Origin: Vibrio mediterranei
Lineage (GTDB): Bacteria > Pseudomonadota > Gammaproteobacteria > Enterobacterales > Vibrionaceae
DNA: 64,000 bases
Direction: 5' to 3'
NCBI RefSeq assembly: GCF_900088415.1
Contig: NZ_FLLQ01000002.1
Span: 620,001-684,000 of the forward strand
In this document: positions 44,433 through 53,680 of the stretch, piece after piece
How the letters are laid out: each line of letters begins with the position of its first letter
Position numbering within the stretch: position 1 is the stretch's first letter
Notes under the pieces: generated by a model
Told to the model about the DNA's origin: nothing
Databases searched by the model: none
The model's input: only the letters and a program-made list of their open reading frames with translations
Position numbers and translations under genes: made by a program

Positions 44433-45206
44433 TTACACTTGAGGCGTTAACTGATAACTGATTGATTGGCAAATAGCGACTAACTCGTTCTTTGTCGTTT
44501 CAATACTATCTACAGCATGATGAACTGCATCAGAGTCTAAAGTGACATATGGAACAGTCAACACAGCCAACATCTCACTGCCGGTAAAGATCGGCACACT
44601 GATATTAGTAATACCCGAAATTTGTGGACTGGGACCAATAAAGTAACCTTGATTCTTGGTCTGATTGAGTAAAGCGTTCGCTTGTTCTATTTCGTAATCA
44701 GTTGCACCACTCTGCTTAAGTATTTTCTCTCTTTTGAGCTCATCACTAAAGCTCAACAGTACGATTCCAGAGCCGGATGAACATACGTCTAACTTAGCGC
44801 CAATCTTGAGGCTAAAGCCCATCTTATATGGACTCTCTTCCCTTCCGATCACCACCAGATGCTGATTGTCATACCATGAAACGTGGCATGATTGATTGAC
44901 TTTTTCACTCACCATTTTCATTAATGGCTTGGCGATATTTAGCAGTTGAGACTGAGGTGGATACTGATTAGCAACGGTAAACATCTGCATAGAAAACATA
45001 TATTTACCGCTATCTTCATTAAAGGTCACATAACCACGACGAGCCAATACAGAGAGTACTCGGAAAATCTCTCCCACACTACGACCGACCATCTCTGCGA
45101 TCTGTTTCTTTGACATGGGTTCAGCTGAACTTGCTAGCAACTCCAGTATATCCAACCCTTTCTCTAAGGCTGGGGCGTTATACTCCTGCCGAACAACTTT
45201 TTCCAA
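44433..45206 (-). CDS. IclR family regulator of the kduI-TRAP operon
   Basis: 257 residues. Winged helix (LEKGLDILELLASSAEPMSK, IAEMVGRSVGEIFRVLSVLA, RRGYVTFNEDSGKY) and IclR effector domain (SCHVSWYDNQHLVVIGREES, GSGIVLLSFSDELK, ITNISVPIFTGSEMLAVLTV). Last gene of the operon, 11 bp after dctM. IclR proteins such as KdgR repress uronate genes, so a uronate-derived effector is likely. Confidence 0.9.
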   Translation of the reverse strand: MEKVVRQEYNAPALEKGLDILELLASSAEPMSKKQIAEMVGRSVGEIFRVLSVLARRGYVTFNEDSGKYMFSMQMFTVANQYPPQSQLLNIAKPLMKMVSEKVNQSCHVSWYDNQHLVVIGREESPYKMGFSLKIGAKLDVCSSGSGIVLLSFSDELKREKILKQSGATDYEIEQANALLNQTKNQGYFIGPSPQISGITNISVPIFTGSEMLAVLTVPYVTLDSDAVHHAVDSIETTKNELVAICQSISYQLTPQV

Positions 45207-45217
45207 GTACCTGCTCC

Positions 45218-46525
45218 TTATTTCACTAAGCCCATCATTTGTGGGATCGTCATCGAAATTGCCGGGATATAAGTCACTGCCATTAGTACCAAAAATATCA
45301 CCGCAAAGAATGGTAGCAGCGTTTTGATCACATGGTCAATTTTGATATCGCTAACCTTACAACCAGTAAATAGTATTGGTCCAACTGGAGGTGTTATGGT
45401 GCCAAGTGACAAGTTAAACACCAACAAAATACCAAACTGGACTGGATCCATACCCAAATTCATACAAATCGGTAGAAAGATGGGTGTGAAAATTAATACC
45501 GCTGGCGTGGGATCCATAAAGGTCCCTACAAATAATAAAATCACATTGATGATTAGAAGGATCACAATCGGGTTATCGGTTAACGACAACAAAGCATCGG
45601 CTATAGCTCCAGGAATTTGCGTAAACGCCATTACCCACGACATGATTGACGAAGCGGCTATCATAAAGATGACAATCGCAGTTAACTTGGCAGTCGACAA
45701 CAAAATACTTGGGAGCTGCTCAACTTTCAGAGCCTTGTATATAAACCCAAGTGCCAAAGAGTAAACAACCGCAATAGCTGAAGCTTCTGTCGGTGTAAAG
45801 ATACCTGCGAGAATACCTCCTATCACTACCACCACTAATGACAAACTAGGTATTGCATCAATGAATAGTTTGGCGCGCTCAGAAAGGCTCATCACATGTT
45901 TCGACATATATCCACGGCGATAGGCCATAAACCCTGCCACTAGCATAACGCCACCACCCCAGAGTAAGCCGGGCAAATAACCGCCCATAAAGAGTGCTGA
46001 AATAGATACCGAACCAGCGACAGTCGCATAAACAATTAACGTGTTACTTGGTGGAATCAACATTCCGGTTGGAGCAGATGCAATATTTACCGCTGTTCTA
46101 AATGGCGAGTCGTACCCTTCCTTCTCTTGAATAGGGTTCATAATGCCACCAATCGCCGCGGCCGAAGCAACGCCAGAGCCGCTGATTGAACCAAACAACA
46201 TATTCGAGACCACATTAGTTTGGGCTAATGCTCCAGGAAAATAACCCGTTACTATGCGCGAGCAATTAATGAGTCGTATGGCTATGCCACCATTATTCAT
46301 AATATTGCCCGCTAAGATGAAAAACGGTATCGCGAGCAATGCAAAACTATCCAAACCCGTGAACATACGTTGGGCGGCTGTCGTCGTAGCACCTGCTAAT
46401 GGCAAAATACTGACCATGGCAACAAATGAAGGCAATCCAATACTAATACCTATCGGCGCACCTAAAACGAGTAGAATGATAGCGCCGCCAAACATAATAA
46501 GGGCAGCGAGGGTAGCAGCATCCAT
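45218..46525 (-). CDS. dctM: TRAP transporter large permease (DctM type)
   Basis: 435 residues with about 12 spans. Family features: GAPIGISIGLPSFVAM, FFILAGNIMNNGGIAIRLIN, FGSISGSGVASAAAIGGIMN, PPSNTLIVYATVAGSVSISA, FTPTEASAIAVVYSLALGF and GTITPPVGPILFTGCKV. It is the translocation subunit that works with DctQ and DctP for sodium-driven uptake of an organic acid. It starts 4 bp after dctQ. Confidence 0.93.
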   Translation of the reverse strand: MDAATLAALIMFGGAIILLVLGAPIGISIGLPSFVAMVSILPLAGATTTAAQRMFTGLDSFALLAIPFFILAGNIMNNGGIAIRLINCSRIVTGYFPGALAQTNVVSNMLFGSISGSGVASAAAIGGIMNPIQEKEGYDSPFRTAVNIASAPTGMLIPPSNTLIVYATVAGSVSISALFMGGYLPGLLWGGGVMLVAGFMAYRRGYMSKHVMSLSERAKLFIDAIPSLSLVVVVIGGILAGIFTPTEASAIAVVYSLALGFIYKALKVEQLPSILLSTAKLTAIVIFMIAASSIMSWVMAFTQIPGAIADALLSLTDNPIVILLIINVILLFVGTFMDPTPAVLIFTPIFLPICMNLGMDPVQFGILLVFNLSLGTITPPVGPILFTGCKVSDIKIDHVIKTLLPFFAVIFLVLMAVTYIPAISMTIPQMMGLVK

Positions 46526-46529
46526 ATGT

Positions 46530-47039
46530 CTATCCTTTTACACTAAGTTGCTGAAACTGATGTATTAGTTTCAGTTGGTTGATTACGAAATAAACAAGAA
46601 TAAGCACTCCGGCAATAGGCAATGCCGAGTAAATAACACCCATTGGCACTTCTAAGGCCGAATCTAACTGCCACATTTGACGAACGGACGCTTTGAATCC
46701 GCCTTGCCACATAACCACGAAAGCAAATATAGCGATTGTCCATTCAGTGAAAATATCAACCAGTATGCCTATTTTCGGCGAGAACTTATCTCGTACATAG
46801 GTAATAGCCATATGTTCTCTCAAGCCAAACACATAAGCCCCACCAATCAGCACCAACCAGACAAACATGTATCGTGACAGTACTTCACTCACCGCACTTG
46901 GACTATTGAAGACATAACGAGTAACGACCTGATAAGTAACAAGAACTGTCAAGAATGCCATAATAGCGATACAAGCTCGTTCCACTACCCAATCGATGAT
47001 TTTCTTGAACTTATCTGTCCAGACTAACAACTTTTCCAC
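46530..47039 (-). CDS. dctQ: TRAP transporter small permease (DctQ type)
   Basis: 169 residues with four spans (IAMAFLTVLVTYQVVTRYVF, YMFVWLVLIGGAYVFGLREH, WTIAIFAFVVMWQGGFKA, VIYSALPIAGVLILVYFVIN), the usual DctQ architecture. The operon order is binding protein, small permease, large permease. An intrinsic terminator lies between dctP and this gene. Confidence 0.9.
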   Translation of the reverse strand: MEKLLVWTDKFKKIIDWVVERACIAIMAFLTVLVTYQVVTRYVFNSPSAVSEVLSRYMFVWLVLIGGAYVFGLREHMAITYVRDKFSPKIGILVDIFTEWTIAIFAFVVMWQGGFKASVRQMWQLDSALEVPMGVIYSALPIAGVLILVYFVINQLKLIHQFQQLSVKG

Positions 47040-47054
47040 TAGACTTTTCCTTGC

Positions 47055-47087
47055 AAAAAAGGAGTTAGGCTTGGCGCCTAACTCCTT
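47055..47087 (-). terminator. Intra-operon terminator between dctP and dctQ
   Basis: On the minus strand AAGGAGTTAGGC (47087-47076) pairs perfectly with GCCTAACTCCTT (47070-47059) across a 5-nt loop and runs into six T. It should cut most transcripts after the binding-protein gene, giving more binding protein than permease. Confidence 0.85.
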
Positions 47088-47092
47088 CTTAA

Positions 47093-48076
47093 TTAGCTCA
47101 GTTCACTGATCGCCTTAGTTAATTCTTTCTGTGCGTCAGTTTTAATCAATTTTTGCTGTAGAGGTTTGCAGCTTTCCTGGAATTGTCTCACGTCGACATC
47201 AATAAAGGTCGCACCATTCTCCTCCGCTAACGCACGAGCTTTACCAATTTGAGCATTCCATTTAGCAAACTCGTCAACAGTCGACTCTTTAGCTAAACGG
47301 CGAATCGTCGCTTGGTCTTCCTTCGACATTGAATTGATGAAGTCGTCGCTGATAACAACTAAGTCAGGCACCATCAAGTGAGAAGTTTTGCTAAAGTAAG
47401 GAGCCACTTCATAGTGCTTCATATCGGCATAAGTAATTTCATTATTCTCACCGCCGTCAAGGACACCTTGTTGAACCGCGGTATACACTTCACCTTGACT
47501 CATCGGAACACCAGTGCCGCCCATGCACCCTAGCATCTCTACCATAGTATTCGACTGCATCACGCGGATTTTCTGACCTTTCATATCCTCGACGGACTTA
47601 ACGTTATGCCCCTTGGTATAAACGTTACGAGAACCAGCGGTATAAGCCGTCAATACTTCAAAACCAAACTTTTTGGTAGAGGCAAATAGCTTGTCTAGAG
47701 CTCCGGAAGTAAACACTTTTTCTTGATGCTCAATACCGGTATAAGCGAAAGGCATGCCGATTGCAGTGAAGGTATTGTCATAGTTTTCTACCAACGGGTT
47801 TGCTACGACTGCCATTTGCACTGCGCCAGCTTGAACCAGCTCCAACGACGCACGTTGATCGCCGAGCAGTGCATTGGGATAAATAGTAACTTTGTAACGA
47901 CCATCCGTTTCCGCTTCTAACTGTTTACCAAACTCTTCCAAAGCCAAATATTGAGGGTGCTTGTCAGATTGGTTAAATGCCGCTTTGATTTCCGTTGCTG
48001 CAAATGTCATTGATGATACTGTGACTGCTGCGCCCGCTACGGTAGTAAGAAGTACATTTTTCAGAGTTTTGTTCAT
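47093..48076 (-). CDS. dctP: TRAP transporter substrate-binding protein (DctP type)
   Basis: 327 residues with a signal peptide (ending VSSMTFA|ATEIKAAF). DctP landmarks: YPNALLGDQRASLELVQAGA, GMPFAYTGIEHQEKVF, and MKGQKIRVMQSNTMVEMLGC with the conserved Arg that binds the carboxylate. Periplasmic. Being downstream of kduI by 22 bp, it probably binds a uronate or an unsaturated oligouronide. Confidence 0.92.
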   Translation of the reverse strand: MNKTLKNVLLTTVAGAAVTVSSMTFAATEIKAAFNQSDKHPQYLALEEFGKQLEAETDGRYKVTIYPNALLGDQRASLELVQAGAVQMAVVANPLVENYDNTFTAIGMPFAYTGIEHQEKVFTSGALDKLFASTKKFGFEVLTAYTAGSRNVYTKGHNVKSVEDMKGQKIRVMQSNTMVEMLGCMGGTGVPMSQGEVYTAVQQGVLDGGENNEITYADMKHYEVAPYFSKTSHLMVPDLVVISDDFINSMSKEDQATIRRLAKESTVDEFAKWNAQIGKARALAEENGATFIDVDVRQFQESCKPLQQKLIKTDAQKELTKAISELS

Positions 48077-48098
48077 GTTAATTTCCTATTAGTATCAA

Positions 48099-48932
48099 CT
48101 AAGCCAATGTATCCATTGGAATAAAGTCCATATCGTCGAATGTTTGATTTTCACCTAACATTCCCCAAACAAAGCTATAGTTTTGCGTACCACACCCCGA
48201 ATGAATCGACCAACTTGGTGACAGTACGAGTTGTTTATCTCTAACTAGAATGTGACGAGTTTCAGTAGGTTCGCCCATCATATGAAACACGGCTTGTTCC
48301 GGTTTGATATTGAAATACACATACGCTTCCATCCGACGTTCGTGAGTATGTGCAGGCATCGTGTTCCAAACGCTACCCGGTGCTAAATGAGTGATTCCTA
48401 AACATAGCTGACAGGTTTCTATCACATCCGGGTGTAGGTATTGGTTAATGACGCGCTGGTTTGCCGTCTCTATTGAACCAAGTTCTACCACGCGAGCCTC
48501 ACTCTGAGGAATTACCCTTGTGGGTAGCGATTTGTGCGCTGGTGCACTTAATCCGTAAACTGTCGCGTCACCTTCTACTTTCTCTATCTCAATTGTCTTT
48601 GAGCCTAGGCCGACATAAAGCACATCCATAGCATTTAAATTGAACGTTTTTGTATCTACGGTTACTTTTACGGCCCCTTCTAAGCAAGCTAACCCAAGCT
48701 CTCTTCGTTCAAGAAAAAACTCGGTACCGAACGACTTACTATCTATCCACTCCTCTAAAATCAATGGGTTATCTTGAGGACAAATCCCTAAAGCAACCGC
48801 TCGGTCAATATGGCTATACGCCACCGATACCCGAGATGGTATGAATAGCTCGTCGATCAAGAACTCATCACGCAGTTGTGCAGTGGAGTACTTTTTCACG
48901 TCTCTGGGGTTCGCTGAATACTTCGTTAACAT
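48099..48932 (-). CDS. kduI: KduI, 5-dehydro-4-deoxy-D-glucuronate isomerase
   Basis: 277 residues, cupin fold. Typical features: SRVSVAYSHIDRAVALGICP, MDVLYVGLGSKTIEIE, and the metal site MPAHTHERRMEAYVYF (His, His, Glu) with WSIHSGCGTQNYSFVWGM (last His). It converts 5-keto-4-deoxyuronate to 2,5-diketo-3-deoxygluconate in pectin and glycosaminoglycan breakdown. First gene of kduI-dctPQM-iclR. KduD and the KDG kinase and aldolase are not in this window. Confidence 0.94.
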   Translation of the reverse strand: MLTKYSANPRDVKKYSTAQLRDEFLIDELFIPSRVSVAYSHIDRAVALGICPQDNPLILEEWIDSKSFGTEFFLERRELGLACLEGAVKVTVDTKTFNLNAMDVLYVGLGSKTIEIEKVEGDATVYGLSAPAHKSLPTRVIPQSEARVVELGSIETANQRVINQYLHPDVIETCQLCLGITHLAPGSVWNTMPAHTHERRMEAYVYFNIKPEQAVFHMMGEPTETRHILVRDKQLVLSPSWSIHSGCGTQNYSFVWGMLGENQTFDDMDFIPMDTLA

Positions 48933-49228
48933 AACTTTCCTTAACCGTAATTTATGCTTTTAATAGTAACAGTCGTTCTTATATGATCAATATCATTCAC
49001 ATACGAACAACTATAGACGTGATCACTGATCCTTAAAATTGGAAAATTAACGGTTAAATCTTGAACTAGATCTGGTTTTGAAACTGCGTTTTAAAAACAA
49101 AAGGAGAGGCATTTGATGTGAGTAAATTAACTTTGAATGTTAAGCAGAGATGAACGCTATGGCGTGGCTGGCGAGAGCACAGCCACGTTACATTGATCAT
49201 AAGAAGTGGAGATCGTAAATAGTTGAAC
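48933..49228. promoter_or_regulatory. Promoter region of the kduI operon
   Basis: It contains an imperfect inverted repeat: GTTC (48975-48978) ... ATGAT-CAAT-ATCAT (48983-48996) ... GAAC (49005-49008), about 45 to 75 bp before the kduI ATG. The size fits an IclR-family operator. The part nearest 49228 appears to hold the 3' flank of the crotonase gene and nothing else I can name. Confidence 0.4.
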
Positions 49229-50035
49229 TTACCAGTGACGCTGTCTTGGCTCAAATTGTGGCGATGTTTTCTTTTTCAAAGCCTGCTGTACACGAACGAA
49301 ATTTCTCCCCAGCATAATGCGTATCTGGCTATAAGTTTCATACGCCAAAAGTTTCCATGCTGGTGCGGTCCAATAACGAGTGTACATATGCTTCATAGCG
49401 GCAGTCACATCCGGGGATTTTTGGGCGATTTGAGTGCAAAGTGCCAATGCCTCTTTCATAGGGTCATCGCTAACTTCAGTCACTAGTCCCATAGATAATG
49501 CTGTTTTAGCGTCAAGTTCTGTAGCACATATCGAGATTCGCATCGCTTTGTCCTTCGGCATGATTTCTCTAAGTGCAATGGACCCGGCCATATCTGAGGT
49601 TAATCCCATCCGCGACTCCATGATTGACAGGTTGGCATTAGGCGCACAGAATCTAAAATCGGCTCCCAGCGCGATTTGCATACCCGCTCCCCAGCAATAT
49701 CCTTCGATTACAGCAATAACAGGAACGGATAGCTTTCGCCAATTACTGCTCACTTGTTGTGCACGATTTGATTGGCCAGGAAGCCACTTAAACAAGAGTC
49801 TTGCAGCAAAGCTCTTGTTTTTCATCATAGATTTGAAATCGAGTCCTGAGCTAAAGTTGCCTTCACTTCCCGTCAGGATAACTGCCCTCAGCGTTCGGTC
49901 GTTACGAAGCGCTTTGCTCACATGAATCAACTCATTAAACATAATCATGTCGACGCCATTAAGCTTATCCGCCCTGTTTAAGCTGACAATCACGACATGC
50001 TCGTCCCTAGTTACTTTAATGCGTTGATAATCCAT
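49229..50035 (-). CDS. Crotonase-fold protein, dienoyl-CoA-isomerase-like
   Basis: 268 residues. Crotonase features: HVVIVSLNRADKLNGVDM, GSEGNFSSGLDF (oxyanion hole), VPVIAVIEGYCWGAGMQIAL, GADFRFCAPNANLSIMESRM. By position the first hydratase Glu is kept (MES) but the second is replaced by Arg (KAMRISI). The Asp in GLTSDMAG matches the catalytic Asp of delta3,5-delta2,4-dienoyl-CoA isomerases. So an isomerase is more likely than a hydratase. Isolated gene; no other fatty-acid genes nearby. Confidence 0.8.
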   Translation of the reverse strand: MDYQRIKVTRDEHVVIVSLNRADKLNGVDMIMFNELIHVSKALRNDRTLRAVILTGSEGNFSSGLDFKSMMKNKSFAARLLFKWLPGQSNRAQQVSSNWRKLSVPVIAVIEGYCWGAGMQIALGADFRFCAPNANLSIMESRMGLTSDMAGSIALREIMPKDKAMRISICATELDAKTALSMGLVTEVSDDPMKEALALCTQIAQKSPDVTAAMKHMYTRYWTAPAWKLLAYETYSQIRIMLGRNFVRVQQALKKKTSPQFEPRQRHW

Positions 50036-50335
50036 CCTTGTATCCTCTGTCTAATCGTCTATCGCATCCGATATGCGAACTCTAATAGTTATCTCAAAGT
50101 GTAGTCGGCAAACCATTAGAATTAGAATCAATACTCTAAAATGAGAGATCATCACGAAAAAACTAGATACTTGGATCCATGTTGTTTATCGAGTAATTGT
50201 GAGCGAGGTTCATTCTTAACAATACTAATTGATAGAATTATGAGATTGCTCTAATTAGTCGTCGAGTATTCTTGTGAACTGCAACTACGATGTTTGAATG
50301 TCTTAGGCGTAACGGATAAATAGGAAACACCGTCC

Positions 50336-50632
50336 ATGATTAAGGATAATCAACCACGTTCTGAACACCAATCTAAACCTAACAAGCTCTCTGAAAATAG
50401 CCGTGACCCTTTATGGCTTACTGTCAGCTACACCGTCTTTACCTACCTACTTCTTAGCTACGTACTACCTCATTATGTAGGAACAGAAACTGCTGTCGGC
50501 ACGGCGCTTGTTGGGCTTCTTGCCGAATATGCACTGTATGTTTCTTCACTTTGGCTATTACCAGAGCTGATCGTTCTATTAAGATCTTTCAAATCAGAGT
50601 CCGACATAGAAACCGTACAGAAAACCATTTAA
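50336..50632 (+). CDS. Small hypothetical membrane protein
   Basis: 98 residues. A polar N-terminus is followed by two hydrophobic segments (WLTVSYTVFTYLLLSYVLPH and VGTALVGLLAEYALYVSSLW). ATG 50336 lies after GGAAACACCGTCC. No family recognised. The 300 bp upstream of it (50036-50335) show no structure beyond presumed promoters. Confidence 0.55.
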   Translation: MIKDNQPRSEHQSKPNKLSENSRDPLWLTVSYTVFTYLLLSYVLPHYVGTETAVGTALVGLLAEYALYVSSLWLLPELIVLLRSFKSESDIETVQKTI

Positions 50633-50831
50633 CTCAAACGTTATATCACTCGCAAAAAACTATTTTAATGATTAAGTATTAACCAAATAAAAATAAGTTC
50701 GCACGTTTACAATAGGTTACGACTGGCACGTTAATAGCCCCAAAAAACTGTGAGCAAGATCAACTTGATCCTGTAAATTCATAGTGTTACTGTGGCTTCG
50801 ATGACGAAAATATGACCACAAGGAGTGTGCT

Positions 50832-51074
50832 TTGCCGAATATTCAAGTGAGTCGTTGGCGTGTTGAATCCTGTCCAGAATCATTGGAACAGAAAATCATC
50901 TCTGCCGTCGCCTACCAAGAAATGAAGGGAACTATTTCTGATTTTGAGTTGTGTCAGATATTCGGAGAAACCGTTTGGAAGAGCGGAGAGAATTACCATA
51001 CACATGCTGTTTCTGTGTTAATCAATGAAGCAGAAAGGTGCTGTCGAGTCATTCCAAGACTACCGGTTGGGTAG
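50832..51074 (+). CDS. Small hypothetical protein
   Basis: 80 residues, apparently from TTG 50832 after AAGGAG. Soluble, with a pattern of a small DNA-binding or regulatory helix bundle (LEQKIISAVAYQEMKGTISD, FELCQIFGE) but no confident motif. The strong terminator 33 bp downstream supports a real transcript. Confidence 0.5.
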   Translation: MPNIQVSRWRVESCPESLEQKIISAVAYQEMKGTISDFELCQIFGETVWKSGENYHTHAVSVLINEAERCCRVIPRLPVG

Positions 51075-51106
51075 TCTGTATTGATAACCTAATGTATTGA
51101 TATTAA

Positions 51107-51138
51107 AAAGGGTCTACCAACTGGTAGACCCTTTTTGT
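51107..51138. terminator. Bidirectional terminator
   Basis: AAAAAGGGTCTACC-AACT-GGTAGACCCTTTTT: perfect 14-bp arms with A and T tracts on both sides. It serves the plus-strand small gene and the convergent acyltransferase. Confidence 0.93.
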
Positions 51139-51155
51139 ATTCTTGTTACTTATTA

Positions 51156-52040
51156 TTAGCTCTGCGAATAGATAGCTTCCAATTTTTCATCTTTGCGCTT
51201 CCATACATCGTTGAGCCAATTGTGGAAGCGACGTTTGAAGACTTTGTCGTTGAAGTAATCACCGTTGAGGTTTTCGTCCATCTGATATACATCGATTTTA
51301 ACGACAACTTTCGTCAACTTACCCTTCAACAAATCATTAAATGGGTCTTCTCGATTTTCTGGATACGCCAATGTGATATCAACGACCCCATCCAACAAAT
51401 GGTTCATGGCGTTAAGTGTGAACGCTACACCACCTGTTTTTGGCTTCAATAGGTGTCGATAAGGTGTTTTAACCGTCGCCAACTTTTCTTCGCTATATCG
51501 CGTCCCTTCAACAAAGCTGATCATCGTTGTTGGCACGTGCTCAAACTTTTTACAAGCCTTGCGAATCGCATTAAAGTCATCATTGCGTCGTTCGGGGTGC
51601 TTAACCAGATAGGCCTGCGAGTGTCGCTTCATAAATGGCATATCCAAGCCCCAACAAGCAAGACCAACAAAAGGCACATACAGTAAGCTTTGTTTTAGTA
51701 AAAATTTGCACATTGGCATTCTGTTTTTCATCACGGATGTGATGATAACAATGTCAGCCCAGCTCAAATGGTTAGACAACAACATATACCATTGATCTGG
51801 CGTCAGATCGTCACCACCTTCAACGTCCCATTCAATGTTGTTGTTCAGGTTTAGCAGCCATAAGTTAATCGTCGCCCAAAGCCACATCTGTTTGTTAGAT
51901 AGGCTGGTCATCAATGTCTGAACGAATTTCAGTGGCAGTAGTAATTTGATGATCGAGAATGTGCAAACTACGAATGCAGTCACAGCCGTATTTGCCATTA
52001 CTAGAAAAGAATTGATGAAGAGACGTAGATTGCTGAACAT
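51156..52040 (-). CDS. Lysophospholipid acyltransferase family protein (YihG-like)
   Basis: 294 residues from ATG 52040 (an extension to 52076 is possible). N-terminal hydrophobic segment, then the PlsC-type motifs SNHLSWADIVI (HX4D), GLDMPFMKRHS, and SFVEGTRYSEEKLATVK (EGTR). These enzymes acylate lysophosphatidic acid or related lipids. Similarity is to YihG, an inner-membrane acyltransferase of E. coli. Confidence 0.85.
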   Translation of the reverse strand: MFSNLRLFINSFLVMANTAVTAFVVCTFSIIKLLLPLKFVQTLMTSLSNKQMWLWATINLWLLNLNNNIEWDVEGGDDLTPDQWYMLLSNHLSWADIVIITSVMKNRMPMCKFLLKQSLLYVPFVGLACWGLDMPFMKRHSQAYLVKHPERRNDDFNAIRKACKKFEHVPTTMISFVEGTRYSEEKLATVKTPYRHLLKPKTGGVAFTLNAMNHLLDGVVDITLAYPENREDPFNDLLKGKLTKVVVKIDVYQMDENLNGDYFNDKVFKRRFHNWLNDVWKRKDEKLEAIYSQS

Positions 52041-52116
52041 ACCAATTGTTACAAAACTAAAAGAGGCCGCAATCATAGCAACTTTTGACTAAACGTATAG
52101 TAAAGCTTTGTCATTC

Positions 52117-52142
52117 AAACGTGCCTTTCTAAAGGCACGTTT
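52117..52142. terminator. Terminator after pgpA
   Basis: AAACGTGCCTTT-CT-AAAGGCACGTTT, perfect 12-bp arms, between pgpA (minus strand) and the acyltransferase. It closes the rib-nusB-thiL-pgpA block. Confidence 0.85.
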
Positions 52143-52169
52143 ATTTTATTGTTTAATTACAATGTGTTA

Positions 52170-52673
52170 TTAAACCCAACCCGCTAGTCGTCCGACCAGG
52201 TAAAGTGAAATACCGGCCATCACACCCGCTACAATGTCGTCAATCATGATACCTAAGCCACCATGAACACGCTTATCGAGCCAACCGATTGGCCATGGTT
52301 TTACCATATCGAAGAAACGGAATAGCACAAAGCCTGTCAGTAACCATTTCCAATCGTCAATCGGCAATTTGAGTGCCGGGACTATCGCCATGGTGATCCA
52401 AAATCCAGCGAACTCATCCCATACGATGGAGCCATGATCATGTACGCCCATATCATCTGAGGTCACTTGACAGATTTTTATACCGATAATACAAGACAGT
52501 AAAACCGCGGTAAGATACATGCTCAAAGGCAATTGTGCTAACAGTAGATATAACGGAATCGCTGCCAGTGTACCCATAGTACCGGGTACAACAGGCGATA
52601 GACCACTGCCAAAGCCAGTCGCAAGCAAATGCCAAGGGTTTTTCAAAGAGATTAAGTCAAGGGGGTTACTCAT
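52170..52673 (-). CDS. pgpA: PgpA, phosphatidylglycerophosphatase A
   Basis: 167 residues. PgpA family features: GFGSGLSPVVPGTMGTLAAI, DHGSIVWDEFAGFWITM, and HGGLGIMIDDIVAGVMAG. An integral inner-membrane enzyme that removes phosphate from phosphatidylglycerophosphate to give phosphatidylglycerol. It overlaps thiL by 4 nt (ATGA), so the two are translationally coupled. Confidence 0.95.
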   Translation of the reverse strand: MSNPLDLISLKNPWHLLATGFGSGLSPVVPGTMGTLAAIPLYLLLAQLPLSMYLTAVLLSCIIGIKICQVTSDDMGVHDHGSIVWDEFAGFWITMAIVPALKLPIDDWKWLLTGFVLFRFFDMVKPWPIGWLDKRVHGGLGIMIDDIVAGVMAGISLYLVGRLAGWV

Positions 52674-53641
52674 TGGCTCACCTTAAAGTGGTCGAATCCA
52701 CCCAACTGCCAGTCAAGTGGTTGGTCGTTAGAATGTAGATCAAGATAGCCTGTGCCCGTTATTTGTCCAATACAGGTAAATGGCGTATTTGATAGCGCGA
52801 TCTCTAGTTGCCCTCTGTTGGCTTCCGGCACCGTAAAGCAGAGTTCATACTCTTCACCGCTTGTTAATGCGTACTGCTTTGCGATGTCATCAGACTCAAC
52901 GAATTGCTTGAGTTCAGACGAAACAGGCAGCAAGTCGACATCAATACGGGCGCCAACGTCTGAGCACTTTAAAATATGCCCTAAGTCAGAAATAAGGCCA
53001 TCAGAGATATCAATCGCGGCAGAAGCGATATCGCGAAGGGTAATGCCTGCAAGCACTCTCGGCGTCGCCTCAAAATGGCGCTTTTCTAATTCACGGTTGA
53101 GCTCGGTATTCGCGCTGATGTTTTTTTCCAGAATCACATCAAGGCCGGCTTTGGCATCACCGAGGTGACCTGTCACATATACCCAGTCTCCAGAACTTGC
53201 CCCACTTCGAGTCAAAGCTTTGCCTTGTGGCAGTGTGCCTTGCACAGTAAGCGTAATCGCCAGCGGTCCTTTTGTGGTGTCGCCACCGATGAGCTGGATA
53301 CCGTAATAGTCTGCTAACGAGAAAAACGCATTGCAAAAACGTTCAAGCCAGCGTTCGTTCACTTCTGGTAATGAGATCCCCATGGAGACCCAAGCAGGTG
53401 ATGCACCCATTGCAGCTAAATCACTGATATTCGAGGCAAGTGCCTTATGTGCAATCCAAGCCGGATCGGCGTCAGCGAGAAAGTGGGTACCGGATACTAA
53501 GGTATCAGTGCTAATGGCGATGTGGCTGTCAGCTGGAGGGGCAACAATGGCACAATCATCACCTTGTGCTAAGACCACGTCTTTGCGTTGCTGCTGTTTA
53601 TGCGCGAAGTACTTGTCGATTAAACTAAATTCACCGGACAT
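52670..53641 (-). CDS. thiL: ThiL, thiamine-monophosphate kinase
   Basis: 323 residues. ThiL/PurM fold: FSLIDKYFAHKQQQRKDVVL, GDDCAIVAPPADSHIAISTD, SDLAAMGASPAWVSMGISLP, IGGDTTKGP, AIDISDGLISDLGHILKCSD. It phosphorylates thiamine monophosphate to thiamine pyrophosphate with ATP. An imperfect terminator separates it from nusB. Confidence 0.95.
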   Translation of the reverse strand: MSGEFSLIDKYFAHKQQQRKDVVLAQGDDCAIVAPPADSHIAISTDTLVSGTHFLADADPAWIAHKALASNISDLAAMGASPAWVSMGISLPEVNERWLERFCNAFFSLADYYGIQLIGGDTTKGPLAITLTVQGTLPQGKALTRSGASSGDWVYVTGHLGDAKAGLDVILEKNISANTELNRELEKRHFEATPRVLAGITLRDIASAAIDISDGLISDLGHILKCSDVGARIDVDLLPVSSELKQFVESDDIAKQYALTSGEEYELCFTVPEANRGQLEIALSNTPFTCIGQITGTGYLDLHSNDQPLDWQLGGFDHFKVSQ

Positions 53642-53680
53642 CTTGTAGGCTTTGTGCTGGAAAGGTGAGAAGAGTATATA

